From contig NC_084462.1 of the NCBI RefSeq assembly GCF_027409185.1, positions 186,128,071 to 186,192,070 on the forward strand: DNA of 64,000 nt, written 5' to 3'. Source of the DNA: Cynocephalus volans (Eukaryota; Chordata; Mammalia; Dermoptera; Cynocephalidae). Positions 1 to 11,585 of the stretch are shown here, piece after piece. The notes under the pieces are model-generated. The model did not search any database, was not told where the DNA came from, and saw nothing but the letters and a program-made list of their open reading frames with translations. Both the position numbers and the translations under genes were made by a program. Each line of letters starts with the position of its first letter. Position 1 is the first letter of the stretch.

Positions 1-494
1 AGATATTTATATTAATCAGCTCTACATGATATAGATGAATTGGTTCCTAACTTAAATCAGCGCTTGCCTTGACACTTTACAAACACCGCTAGGTTCTTTT
101 TCACCACGTGTAACCAGTCAACAAGACAATCCTGGGGATTCTCTAAAGGTGGAACATGGTCATGAAACAAGCCTCAAAGACACTTAGGACATTTCCTGGT
201 GGATTTTACTCAGCTTCCATTCGTCAGAGGATTTTAATATGTTTTAATTTTTTTCTTCCGGTTTTTTCAATGTCTTGAATAATGCATTGCAAAAATGTCA
301 CAGCTGTTTCCATTGATAAAATGATGCTTTATTTCGTGTTTCCAACCTGGACAATGAGAGCATTTACATCAAGTGAGCTTGTCAAAATTCTAAACACAAG
401 AAAACACATAGATACACACAGTAAATGTGCTTTTGGAATAGAACATGACAAATACACACTTTGCAAACAAAGGGTTGATGCATTCTTCACAGAA
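1..494. repeat. Left copy of a segmental duplication (partner at about 48,485-49,010)
   Basis: This stretch reads almost in step with 48,485-49,010. Shared phrases include 'attaatcagct', 'tcaacaaga' followed by 'ccctggggattctctaaagg' (one base off on the left), and 'attctaaacacaaga'. No gene is visible. Both copies run on into the same L1 fragment, so that L1 was probably present before the duplication. Small indels and substitutions throughout indicate an old duplication. The similarity was seen by eye, not aligned. Confidence 0.75.
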
Positions 495-2115
495 ATAGTA
501 AAATCTATCCTAACAGTCACATCAGGTAACAACAGACACCACACAGCCAAAGCAATGCAGACAAAGAAAAAAATAATACTCAAGCTGGAGGCGATACACT
601 ACCTGACTTTAAATTCCACTGCAAATCTATAGTAAGAGAAACAGCATGGAATTGGCATAAAAACAGACACTAAAACCAATGGAACAGAACAGAGAACCCA
701 GAAAACAAACCACATACTTACAGCCAGCTGGTCTTTGACAAAGGCACCAAGAGCACACATCGATGAAAAGACTGCCTCTTCCATGTATGGTGCTGAAGAA
801 CCTGGAAAACCATCTATAAAAAAATAAAACTAGACCTGTATCTTCCACCGTATTTGAAAATCAACTCAGAATGGATTAAAGACTTAAATGTAAATCTTGA
901 TACCTTACAATTCCTAAAATAAAATACAGGCGAAACACTTCAGTAAGTAGGACTGATGAAAAACTTCATGAAAATGAACCCAAAAGCACAGGCAACAAAA
1001 GAAAAAAAATAAACCAATGGGATTATATCCAACTGAACACCTTTTACGCAGCCAATGATAAAATTAAGCAAACAAAAATACAACCTACGGAGTGGGAGTA
1101 AATATTGGTAAACTGTGCATCCAGTATGGGATTATTATCCCAAATATACAAGGAACTCAGAAAACATCACCATAGGAAAAAATAAAATGAATCAGTTTTA
1201 AAAATCGGCAAAGGAGTCTAATAGACCTTTCTCAAAAGAAGATACACAACTGGCCAACAGACACATTGTATAATTCTCAACATCACTAAACATTAGGGAA
1301 ATACAAATCCAACCACATTTATATATCATCTTATTCAGATAGACTGGCCATTACCAGAAGACAGAGTAAGAGAAGTTGCGCAGGATTCTGAGAAAGTGAA
1401 ACCCTCCTACACTATCGCTGGGACCGTCAACCAGTGCAGCTGTTATGGAAAACAGCATGGAAGGTCCTCAAACAGCTACAGATGGATCTACTATATGACC
1501 CAGGAATCCCACTGCTGGGTACACACCTACAGGAATGGAAATCGTCATGTTGAAGGGAAACTTGCACTCCCATGATAACGCAGCTCTATTGACACTAGGC
1601 AAGATTAGGATCCAGCTTACATTCCCATAGGTGGCTGTCTGGATAAGTAAACTTTGGTATCTGTACACAACATAATGCTACTTTCCCAATAAATAAAGAA
1701 CAAACCTCTGCCATTTGCAGCAACATGGATGAACTTGGGGAAAATTATGTTAAGTGAGATAAGCTGAGCATAGAAAGTGAAATACCACATGTCTTGACTC
1801 ATAAGTGGGAGCTAAAAAAAAGTAGATAAAGAAAGAAAGACACAATGATCACAATAATTTGTTGAACTTTCAAAAGGAGACGTCATACTTAGGCCACCAG
1901 AGTGTGAAATGGGGAGGGGGAGGGGTTAACAAAGAAGTGGTAAAGGGCCCCAAAATATATTACACTGCGTAATGTTGAATATATTATTTATTCTGATCTG
2001 AGCATCATTTATTATACACAGATATGGATATTCAGTGCCATAACCCTTAGATATATATTTTTAAAGTTTCTATACAAATAATAAAAAATAATATAATACA
2101 TTTATTTTTAAGAAA
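495..2115 (+). mobile_element. L1 LINE fragment (3' part of ORF2 and 3' end), decayed
   Basis: The sequence follows the usual L1 order: 'ctggaggcgatacactacctgacttt', then 'agccaatgataaaatt', then the codons before the ORF2 end, then 'cataagtgggagcta' near 1,800, and an A-rich tail after 2,040. No ORF longer than about 100 codons survives. It is 5' truncated. The first part is shared with the duplicated copy near 49 kb. Confidence 0.85.
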
Positions 2116-3480
2116 AAATGTCAAAGAAAAAAATTTAAGGCCTAGAATAATAAAATTATAAATATTAAACTAGAAAAACAGGGGAGAAAATATTATTTTC
2201 CACTTATGCTGATCAGTGCTCAAAAGCTCTCAATAAAATCATGTTCAGCATTAGATCCTTAGATCACTGAACAAAGATAGTCTGGGAACTAAAGTTTAAA
2301 ATGCACTAAAATAAATTTCTATGCTTTAAAATAGCAACTCAAGTTGTATGGACGGGCTTGATGTTATGGAGGTCACCACCAGTAGGAAATAGAGATCCTT
2401 CCCTTGGAACTTCTTGAGAAGCCACATGTTGACCTGGGCACTAAGAGTGGGGCATGATCTTCGTGTTTCAACCTCCACTGCTCGTGGATACCCCTGAGAG
2501 GTTTAACTTATCTACACATCAGGGCGGTATCGACCTGTGGGACTCAAAGATCCCACTGCAGTGAAGAAAGTTACGCATCACCTGATAGCTGTTTCAGGTA
2601 AAGGTGGATCACGTCCATACATAAATATCCAATGCAATTGTGGCTAAAATATGTTTTGGCCTGGGGGACATGAAAGGGAACAACAAAAATCCAGTCCAGT
2701 GTGACCTTATATTTCTCTTTTCTCAGTTGGTTCCACACAGGTCCACTCAGTCCACTCTGCCACAAAGGCCAGACTGACTCCTCTTTGTCACGGTGCATAG
2801 GTGCCATCTTAGCCTGAAAAGACAGGAGTCAGTTACAGTCACTGGTAGAGAGACTCTCTTTATCAGCTGCTCCACAGTCATAATTATCCGCATTAAGAAG
2901 ACAACAAACATAGACTTGGATTAAGTGGAGCCAATTCTGTGCCCTAGTAGAAGGATTGTGAAGGCATAAATAAAAGTTTGCATTTAGTCACCACAAATGT
3001 AGCAAAAGCAATTAATCCTACTTCTACACCCTTATTCCCTGACCCCTGTGTTGTAACTATTGGGCCCAAGCCTCCCAGACTACCCACTGATTTGGACCAT
3101 ATGCTGGACACTAGATTACAGTGAAATGCCTGCGATGGAATTAATTTAGAGCTCAGAGTTTCTTCTGGAAGACGATGTCATAAAACATCCTCAGATACAT
3201 CAATTTGGTTTTATTTTCAGAGACTTGAATTGGCCCTTCCAGTGTTCTATTAGTCTTTCTGCTTCTGGAAAAATCTCAGTGATGGATGACAATTTTAGCC
3301 CATGCATGTGTTCCCATGGCCTCACGTCCTATGACTCAACAACAGCTAGTGTCCTTGGACTTCGGCAACATCCTGCAGGGTCTAATATCAGAAACAGACA
3401 TTCAGCATCAAGGACAGAGAAGGCACAAAGGTTGGTACAGAAATATTGATAGTTATATTAAGATCAATGACCTCATTCCC
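2116..3480. repeat. Left copy of a second duplicated block (partner 8,740-9,345 and about 10,905-11,060)
   Basis: No gene recognised. From about 2,335 the text parallels 8,935 onward: 'ggtcaccaccagtaggaaatagag' against 'ggtcactgccagtaggaggtagag', and 'atcccactgcagtgaagaaagt' against 'atccccactgcagtggagaaag'. Near 3,240-3,400 it parallels 10,910-11,060 (a 'ttctattag/tctatcagg ... tttctgcttctgg' segment and 'caacaacagc'). The right copy is longer because an L1 lies between its two parts. Confidence 0.65.
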
Positions 3481-4833
3481 TGGACCCACTGACTTAGCAG
3501 AACATGTTTTCCTATCACGAATGTGCTGATACTCTCACATGTCAATGCATTCTGTTGGACTTTAAAATAATAATTGCCCTGAAAAGTTGTGTCATAGATT
3601 ATTAGAAAATTCCCTGAGAAGTTACAACATTAATTTTCAGGAAGTTGTGGAAAAATATCTAGATGTGATGGAAAAATATCTAAATGTGATGGAAAAATAT
3701 CGAGACAAGTATAAATGCCAGAAAATAACTTACCAAAGAGTTTATTTCAAGAAGATGAGTGTCCAGGGAGGACCAAAGCTACAAAGGCTTCCAAAGGCTG
3801 GTGAATACTGAGACCAAAGAAGAGCCATCAGATTTGTCATCTCAGAATGTTAATTCTATCAGTGAGAGCACACAGTGGAATTGCTGGTGTAGACAAAAAT
3901 TAGAGCAAGTCCAAGAGAGAGTGAAACATGTTATACCTGAAGACATGCAGGAAACTCACACTTTCAATTTCTGTATGAGGACCCAGAGGTACAGTTCTCC
4001 TAAGTGGAGGGTTTTTATTTCGTAAGAATAATTCCAAGCACGTGTTGTTAATAAAATCACTCCGGATATGCCCACATATAGGACTGCATAAGTGACAGTG
4101 GCACCCGGGTGTCACTCTGGACCACTCAGGCCATGTGATCATGCTGCGTTACTCAGAATCCTTTCCGTCCACCACAGATTGGGATAGGGAAGCTCAAGTT
4201 TAAGGTCACTGTCTTACTCTATGAAGAAAAGAGGAACAAGAGGACACATACATTGAAAAAACCTTCCAAAACTCACAATGTCCTTGTTCATCACAAATTT
4301 TTCAGTATACAGTCTAGATTTAATATTTGCACTTTCTTGCGTTTAGCAATTTGCCTGTGCAATAAAGTTAATTGGTACTTTTAGAGAGTGTCAGTGAATA
4401 TGTGTGTGTGTCTGTGTGTGTGGGTGTCAGATGGCATTATTTTAAAACATATATATTAAAAATTATACTCACCTTAAAAATTCACATTTTTAATATATGT
4501 GCTACAATACCATCTATTCTATAAAACAAGACAATAATGTATGTACTTTTCTGCAAAAACAGTTTTTGATTCAATGAATATCTGACATTTTCCAGATGGG
4601 TTTGTTTGCATTAAATGAATATAAAACTTTAACTGGCTCATGTAGAAAGTGGGAATCTTGGCTATTCTACATAATGGTTGGGTGGGGCATGCCTGGCATA
4701 TAGCAGACTCTCAAACTCATATTATTATTATTATGGAGGAACACACTGCGGTACAGATGTAATAATGATTTATTGCTTCATGTCTGATGGTCTTTATTTA
4801 TGTTGTTACACTTTACATAAAATTATCACAACT
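3481..4833. other. Intergenic, no gene seen; short 21-bp tandem repeat
   Basis: AT-rich sequence with no recognisable coding or RNA gene. At about 3,646-3,705 a 21-bp unit containing 'gtgatggaaaaatatct' occurs about three times. A short (TG)n run lies near 4,400-4,425. Short open frames here have no recognisable motifs. Confidence 0.6.
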
Positions 4834-5295
4834 TGTTTCGGGGGCGCGCCTGGGGTCCTTCGGCAGACCCAGAAGGAGAAGGAGCTGACAGGATTAACCC
4901 TGGGGTGTTGGGACCGAGGGATCGTTGGGAACAGTGAGCCTGCTGCCCACCCACCCAGCCCCGTGAAAGAGACACTCAGACGCGGCAGGGGTTCTGTCAG
5001 GGCAGTTCCACTTTATTGCCATTACACTGCCATTTATATAAGCGAGTAAGTAGGGGCTTTCCTTGAACTAACCAATCAATTAAAGGATCACGCAGGCATG
5101 CATTTTGTACTAACATGTTGAGCACAGCGATCACGCAGGGTTCACGAGTGTGGAAATACTGGAGGACCAATAAAAGCCTTTTGGAGCTATCTTGGGTTAC
5201 GCCTCCCCTACTTCCCGCGGGTGCCAACTTCATCCTCCACCCATAGGCACCATGTGGCTCACAGATCATGTTTGCTCCTAAAAATGGGCCCAACA
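4834..5295 (-). mobile_element. Solo retroviral LTR
   Basis: On the minus strand the segment begins TGTTGGGCCC at 5,295 and ends with CA at 4,834, about 462 bp. In order it carries a CCAAT box ('ggaccaataaa' near 5,165, antisense), a TATA-like 'tataaatgg' near 5,035 and an AATAAAG polyadenylation signal near 5,010, followed by a GC-rich U5-like end. That is the layout of a gammaretrovirus-like LTR. No viral genes flank it, so it is probably a solo LTR left by LTR-LTR recombination. A target duplication of 3-4 bp (aact/act) is possible but ambiguous. Confidence 0.75.
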
Positions 5296-6230
5296 ACTTG
5301 TGTTCCATGAAAGGAATCTATTCAAAAAAGTCTTGGAGTCACTGCTTCTTTGTGTTCTACTTGCCCTACCAGGGGTGAAGAAAAGTAAATGAAAGCAAAA
5401 AGAAAAAATGTGTGCTTGGTTTAAATACACATTCTCTGCCCTTTGTCCAACTTCTCAAATAGAATACTTAGATCCTTTGCATCTACTATATTTTATTTGC
5501 CTTTCTAAAAGCTTTTCCACTTTTAGATAATTCTTTCAGCCATTCTTCAGCTCTGTTCCATAACATTGGAACTCACAGATATTTGATTTCATACATGGGC
5601 TCTGGTCACTGGAGACAACAGTTATATTGAGGGTGACCTGGACACCCAAAGCATCACTGTACAACCACAGCATCTCATAGATTTGCCTACCAGTGTGTCC
5701 TGCAGTTGGTGGAGCCATCTGTACATTTTATGGCATAAGGTACGTGAGTTGTTCTAGGTGTTGTGGGGTCATTAGCCCCCTGTGCCTCCAACTTGATGCA
5801 GGATTGACCTGCAGTAGTGCCTGAATTACATGGTTCTGCATGTGAGAGACACATGGGCTCAGCAGCACAGTGAGGAAGCTGCAGGTGACCCACTTCAGGT
5901 GACCTGTCCAGGGTGTCCATGAATGGAATGACACATACGATGCACATTAGGAGACAATGTGGGGTTGGATGTTTGACGATCAAATCTATTCGAGACCCTG
6001 AGGGGAAGAGGTAGTCTGTCTCAGTGAAGTTGTCCATGAAGGGACAAAAGTTTCTTCTCTGAGGCCAAAGAGTGTGAGCTTGGGACACAGAGCGACTGGA
6101 CTATGCAGCTGTTTTTCTATGAGTGAAATTAGCTCCACAAAAGAGAAAGGAGGATCTTCAGGATGGTCTGTTTGTCATGAATGAAACATGAGTTACAGGA
6201 ACTCAGGAAGGAAATGACCCTAGTGAATCT
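5296..6230. other. Intergenic, no gene recognised
   Basis: About 0.9 kb without a recognisable gene. A 133-codon minus-strand open frame (5,687-6,088) has no signal peptide, domain or family resemblance that I can see, and is probably chance. Confidence 0.5.
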
Positions 6231-6248
6231 TTTTTTTCATAGTTAATG

Positions 6249-6285
<37 letters not shown>

Positions 6286-6385
6286 TATTGGTTATGAATA
6301 TTCATGAGATACAGAGCTGATTGTCACCCCTCGTGCCCAAGATGTGAAGTCCAGATTCGGGCTGGCAGCATGTGCATTGCCACAT
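6231..6385 (-). mobile_element. L1 3' end tail, 5' truncated, containing a (TA)n run
   Basis: Starts with a poly-T ('tttttttt' at about 6,230), has a (TA)n run at about 6,249-6,281, then 'ttatgaatattcatgagata' and 'ggctggcagcatg'. This is the reverse complement of the L1 3' end seen at 57,980-58,130. It is a very short, 5'-truncated insertion in the 3' flank of the IGHV5-like gene. Confidence 0.8.
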
Positions 6386-6621
6386 CTCATCTGCAAAATG
6401 ACCACATCAGATGCACCTTCATTACCCCTGAGGGCGTGAGGAATTAAAGACACAAATAACGAGCCATAAAACGTCTCAGGGGACAGCTGAGAACGTGGAG
6501 AGTGGATGATTCTGTTAAACCCAACAGGAAGCTCAGGCCCCTCTGCACCTGCTCATGGAATCAGCCCTGAACTTGGTGGGTCCTGCGCGCCCCATTGTGG
6601 CCCCGTGTGTCCCAGTAGGGA

Positions 6622-6660
6622 GGTTCGTGTCTGGGCTCCCACCGACATCGCCTCACTGTG
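6622..6660 (-). other. V-RSS of the IGHV5-like segment (heptamer, 23-bp spacer, nonamer)
   Basis: On the minus strand, heptamer CACAGTG (6,654-6,660) directly follows the V exon. A spacer of exactly 23 bp (6,631-6,653) leads to nonamer ACACGAACC (6,622-6,630). The nonamer differs by one base from the ACACAAACC found in the other intact genes of this window. Confidence 0.92.
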
Positions 6661-7099
6661 TCTCTGGCACAGTCACACACGGCTGTGTCTGAGGCCTTCG
6701 GGCTGCTCCACTGCAGGTAGGCAGTGCTGGCAGAGTTGTCAGCAGAGAGGGTGACATGGCCTTGGAAGGACGGGCCATACCGTGTATCTGAATCACCAGG
6801 ATCAATCCTCCCCACCCAGTCGAGACCTTGCCCTGGAGCCTGGCGCTCCCAGCTGATCCAGCAGCCACTGGTAAATCTGTAACCAGACGTCTCACAGGAG
6901 ATCCTCAGGGACTCCCCGGGCCTTTTCACCTGTGCCCCAGACTGCACCAGCTGCACCTGGGCACACGCACCTGTGTGGGAGATGCAGGACTCCGATCAGG
7001 GGTCCCCTCCTGCCCACTCCCCTCTGTGACCCAAACTCTGTGCCTGGACAGACCTGGGAGAACAGCCAGGAGGAGGGCAAGGACGGTGGCAGACCCCAT
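6661..7099 (-). CDS. IGHV5-like heavy-chain V segment, open but with unusual residues
   Basis: Leader exon 7,054-7,099 (46 nt, [15 protein letters not shown] plus one base, donor GT). V exon 6,661-6,970 (310 nt), whose first codons complete the leader as GACA before QVQLVQSG. The frame is open through CAR to the RSS. MGS...LALLLAVL with PGDSDTRY and SFQG are hallmarks of the IGHV5 family. Conserved Cys in 'RISC', Trp in 'WISW' and the final Cys are present. Oddities: FR2 reads WERQ instead of WVRQ; CDR1 has an extra Cys ('TSGCW'); the usual YYC before the RSS is CDC. The glutamate replaces a buried framework valine. The gene may therefore rearrange but fold poorly. IMGT would probably class it as functional or ORF; I cannot decide which. 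Confidence 0.9.
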
Positions 7100-7205
7100 C
7101 CTGGAGGAGGACAGAAGAGGACACACTGAGGACCCAGCTGGGCGGTGAGGGGGACTCCACTGTGGAGGGGAGCCCTGGGATTAAATGGAAAGTCCCCCCT
7201 CTTGA

Positions 7206-7213
7206 GTTCGCAT
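7206..7213 (-). promoter_or_regulatory. Degenerate octamer of the IGHV5-like promoter
   Basis: Reads ATGCGAAC on the minus strand, 106 bp upstream of the leader ATG. It differs from the consensus ATGCAAAT at two positions. The position fits a V promoter octamer; activity is uncertain. Confidence 0.45.
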
Positions 7214-8120
7214 ATTTACCACCCTGCCCTCCAGGGGATCAGCCCAAGGGTTTATAGCCCAGAACCCCCGGGAACCTGGAAGGAGTCTCATCTGAGCCTC
7301 ATGTGACAGAGAGGATGATGTCACAGTAAAACACAAAAGTTTGTACCTCACTCCTGGGCCCTGGTATGCACAGAAGCGCTGGACTGAGAAATGCAATTGC
7401 TGGTGTCCACGGTGATCTCACCACGGGCAACTCTCACCAGGTGGTCCTCGCACCAGCATCGCCTGTGAGTGTATTTGAGATGCAGAGTATCAGTTCTACC
7501 TGTGAGAGGTGTCCGAATCATAATGGAGTCACTTGTGTTAAACAAACAAAACTGACAGAGCTGGGAAGGCTGTGAAGGGAGGGTGTTCATGCACACACAC
7601 CTGGTAACACGAATTACCACAAAGAACTGCACAACCGCAGCCTGTACAGAGGCCATCCCAGCCTTACAGACACAACTGCAAGGAAATCTGCCCAGCAACT
7701 TTCTGCTCAACCTGAGACTAGTGACATTCTTGTCATTGATCATGTAGACAAGCATGATTATACAAAACAATTGCCGAACTCTCCATTTTTTTTCCTTTGA
7801 ACACTTTGCCTTTATTTACATCCCTGAACATGCGCATAGTTCCTATGACTCACATATGCTTTTCGTAATGTTCTGTTGCCAATTAAGTTATGATGCATTG
7901 GAGAGCCTCTGTCTGTTATTCAGGTTACCATTCCCAGGAGCCCTGAATCTGAGCCTCTGAGGTAGGACCAGGCACCTGCAATGTTATGTGTCCTGAAGGA
8001 GAGTCTTGTTGCACCAAAGTTGTAAAGTACCCTACGCTTAGAAACAGATTGTCTCTCAACATCCCCAGCCCATTAAAGGTCTGCATAAATACAACAGTAT
8101 TTTGTTTATATTACCGAATG
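7214..8120. other. Intergenic upstream of the IGHV5-like gene
   Basis: No gene recognised. A minus-strand open frame (7,348-7,770, 140 codons) has no recognisable domain. Confidence 0.5.
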
Positions 8121-8505
8121 GAAAATGTTTCTCTTATACTTATATGTTAAATTCCTAAAACCGTCATCTCAGAATGTGGCTGTATTTAGAGATAGATTCT
8201 CAAAAATTAATTAACATAAAATACTATAATTAAGGCAGCCTCTAATCTAAAATGACTGATGTGCTTATAAGAAAGGGAGATAAATACAGAGACATGTAGA
8301 GATAAAAGACCATGTGAAGACAGGAAAAATACAACAATTCCCAACGCCAAGAGAGAGACCTCAGAAGAAATCAAAATTTCTGACATCTAGATCTCAAATT
8401 CTTTTCTCCAGAATTGTGAAATTACTATATCTATGTATGTTTAGTTTAATTCCCCAAGTCTATGGTACTTTGTTATGGCAGCCCTTGACAGCTAATACAG
8501 TCTCC
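8121..8505 (+). mobile_element. Ancient MLT1-like (MaLR) LTR relic
   Basis: The order 'cagaatgtggctgtattta', 'gtgcttataagaaaggga', 'agacatgtagagataaaagaccatgtgaagac', 'ccagaattgtgaaatta' and 'tggtactttgttatggcagcc' is the characteristic layout of MLT1-type MaLR LTRs found across mammals. It is heavily diverged. Family assignment is from memory. Confidence 0.6.
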
Positions 8506-8739
8506 ATGTGTCAACTTGTAGCTCATGCGGAGTTGAATCCTTCACCCCTTACGAAGGATGATACATCGTGGGATGTGTTGGGTGCATGAATTCTGGGAAG
8601 GAGACAATCTTCAAAATTGAAAGCAAGCACGAGTGGGACCATAATGTGCCTGGGGTGATGCATATCTCAGAGTTTACCAGGTTTCACTTTTTCAAACTTT
8701 TGTAAGAAGAAATTTAAACAGCCTAAGATAGACCAAACA

Positions 8740-9345
8740 TAAATATTAAAAAAAATACATGCAGGACAGGAAAATGTTTATTTTCATAAGTGGTGATCTG
8801 GGCTCTAAATTTATTTATTTTATTTATTGTATATATTTATTTTAATGAATTGGTGTTTGTGCTTAGATCCTATAAGAAGGCTACTCCAGAGAAATTGAGT
8901 GTGAAAATGTACGGAAAGAATTTTTTATCATTTTCAACGTCAGGTCAATAGTGTATGAAGGAGCTTCATTTTACGAAGGTCACTGCCAGTAGGAGGTAGA
9001 GCCCCACCCTTCAAGGTCTCTGGAGACTCCATGTAATGTCCTCGGGCCCTAGGAGTGGAGCATTTGCCTCCCTGCTTCTCCCTCTGATGTTGATGGTCAT
9101 CCCTGGGAGGACTAAAGTCTCTACACTTCAGTGATTCATCAGACGTTCGTCCTCAGAATCCCCACTGCAGTGGAGAAAGTCGCACGTCACCTGAGCTCTG
9201 TCCCAGCTGCAGGTGAATCACGTACGCACAGAACTATCTAATGCAATGGCTGCTCTAAGCTGTGTTGGCTCCGTGGACACGAATGGGATCAACAGGAACC
9301 CACTAGAGTGAGCCCTCGACGTCCACTTTTGATGATTTGATGCCC
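8740..9345. repeat. Right copy of the duplicated block (partner 2,150-2,720)
   Basis: See the 2,116-3,480 entry. The alignment runs from a 'gtggtgatctgggctcta' segment near 8,790 to 'gaatgggatcaacagg' near 9,290. No coding potential recognised. Confidence 0.65.
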
Positions 9346-10104
9346 ACAGTGCAACGTTCAGTCCACTTTCAATGAAGGCTTTGAAACAGCAGCCAGCCCC
9401 AATGTGCATGGAAGTCACGGTGTGAGAGTTTGTGGATCAGGCTTCACTGTCCACTCTGTAGCTGGACCCGTGGTCACCACTTGACACTCGTCACTATTCC
9501 CTCTCATGTCCAGCCTAGATTCTTCTAAGTCATGGCCAGCATTTTGGTGTTGGTGATGACTACATGTTGCTCGGCTGGTGGGATGATCTAGGCCTTGAAC
9601 GCTAAGTCCCATTGTCCTTGGAGACTTGGGCACTGTCAGATGTTTGATGCAGTTGCCCTAGACCATGTTGAATGTAATAGAAGAAATTCTCACACTCTGC
9701 ATAGGTCAAGGTGACTCCTCTCTGTCTCTGCTGGTAGCAGCAACTTTGCCCCAAAGGAGACAAGTCAAATACTATATTAAAGCTTTCTTTTTTTGTTGCT
9801 GTTGCACATTTATAGGAATTTTTATGACTTAGGTTGTCATCACGTCCTCAGACTCACTGAAATCCTTTTTGTCCCCAACTTATTTGAACGTTGCTTCCTG
9901 AGGACCAGTTCTCCTAACTCAACACAGCCGAAGGTTGTGGAGATAGGAAGAAAATTATGAAAAATTACTGTGCATCATCACCAAAGATGTGATGAGATAA
10001 AGCAATTGTACCTCTCAGCGCTTATTTCTAGATATATGAGTCCTAAATCCTGGGATGCAGAGACCTATAAAGTCCATAACTTTGAGTCAGTCACATGCAG
10101 AAAT
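9346..10104. other. Intergenic, no gene recognised
   Basis: Unique-looking sequence between the duplicated block and the next L1. No gene or clear repeat seen. Confidence 0.5.
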
Positions 10105-10745
10105 CTCAAAGTCAGGTGGGACTGCAAAATGGTGCAGCCTCTATGGAAAATGGTATGGAGGTTCCTCAAACAATTGCAGATAGATCTACCATATGACCCA
10201 GCTATCCCACTGTTTGGAATATACCCAGAGGAATGGAAATCATCAAGTTGAAGGTATACCTATTCCCCAATGTTCATCGCAGCACTCTTTACAATAGCCA
10301 AGAGTTGGAACCAGCCCAAATGCCCATCATCAGATGAGTGGATACGGAAAATGTGGTACATCTACACAATGGAATACTACTCAACTATAAAAACGAATGA
10401 AATACTGCCATTTGCAAAAACATGGATGGACCTTGAGAGAATTATATTAAGTGAAACAAGTCAGGCACAGAAAGAGAAATACCACATGTTCTCACTTATT
10501 GGTGGGAGCTAAAAATTAATATATAAATTCACACACACACACACACACACACAAAAAATAATAAACAGGGGGGGAAGAAGATATCACAACCACAATTACT
10601 TGAAGATGATATGACAAGCAAACAGAAAGGACATTGTTGGGGGGGAGGGGGGGAGAGAGAAGGGAGGGAGTTTTGGTGATGGGGAGCAATAATCAGCCAC
10701 AATGTATATCGACAAAATAAAATTTAAAAAAAAAACTTTAAAGAA
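10105..10745 (+). mobile_element. 5'-truncated L1 3' end
   Basis: Begins near 'gcaaaatggtgcagcctctatgg' and continues through 'gacccagctatcccactg', 'tggaatactactcaactat' and 'cacttattggtgggagcta'. It ends in an A-rich tail at 10,720-10,745. It contains a (CA)n run at about 10,530-10,552. It is close in sequence to the L1 at 52,868-53,690, with the 80-93-codon ORF2 C-terminal fragments still open, so it is younger than most L1 pieces here. Confidence 0.88.
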
Positions 10746-11221
10746 AAATAAATGTTAGTATCTTTAAAGTTAAAAAAAAGAAAATCCCAAAGTCACAGTC
10801 CTCCTAAAGTGGAATTTTGTTTAGGACTTAGATTGCCTTTTGTTAAATATGTAGTAATAAAGCATTTGGTGTCAAACCCACAGACATCCGTCTTTAAACA
10901 TTATATCATCCCATCTATTCTATCAGGGTTTTTGCTTCTGGGAAAATCTGAAGGATGCAGGATCACTGGACCCTGTGCTCCTGTCCTCCTGGTCACACCT
11001 TCCTTCCCTCAACAACAGCCTGATTTCTAAGTCACTGACAGCATCAGGAAGGTTCTCATTTCAGGGACTCATGTGTTCAGGACCTTAGACAGTAGTTCTG
11101 AAAGGTTCCCTGCTGTAGTAAAGGGAACAGACTTTAGGATGTGGGTAAACTGTGGATTGGATGGATTGCTGCCTCTCAACTGTGCTTATTGTCTGAAGTA
11201 AACAACTGGCCACCATGTTAA
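10746..11221. other. Continuation of the duplicated block; no gene
   Basis: About 10,905-11,060 parallels 3,225-3,400. Nothing else recognised. Confidence 0.5.
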
Positions 11222-11585
11222 TAAAGGGTGTCTTGTTCCATTCTGTCTGCTATAACAAAATACCAGAAACTGGTAACTTGTAGTCAACAGAAATTTATTC
11301 CTCAGAGTTTTGGTGGCTGAGAAGTCCAAGATCAAGCTGCTGGAAGATTCAGTGTTTGCTGAGGGCTTACACTGCTTTACAAATGGTGGATCCACAATGT
11401 GTCTCACATGGCAAAGATCCAAGGTATGTCCCTTCAATGTCATTTGCAAGGACACCAATTCCTTTCATGAGAGCTCACCCTAATGAGCAAACCACCTCCA
11501 AATGCATCCAACTCCTAATAGCATCTCATTGAGGGTTAGGTTTCAACATATGGATATTTAGGGGAAAAGACACTCATTCAGATAA
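11222..11585 (+). repeat. Ancient interspersed repeat, family not assigned
   Basis: The run 'tctgctataacaaaatacc', 'aaactggtaacttg', 'caacagaaatttatt', 'aagtccaagatcaagctgc' and, at the far end, 'gagggttaggtttcaacatatgg' is a widely dispersed mammalian repeat pattern that I recognise but cannot name with certainty. Start and end are approximate. Confidence 0.55.

Noticed and set aside
5687-6088. Possible further V relic
   Set aside because: Some 'cacagtgaggaagctgcagg' text looked V-like, but no exon order, Cys/Trp motif or RSS spacing could be found.
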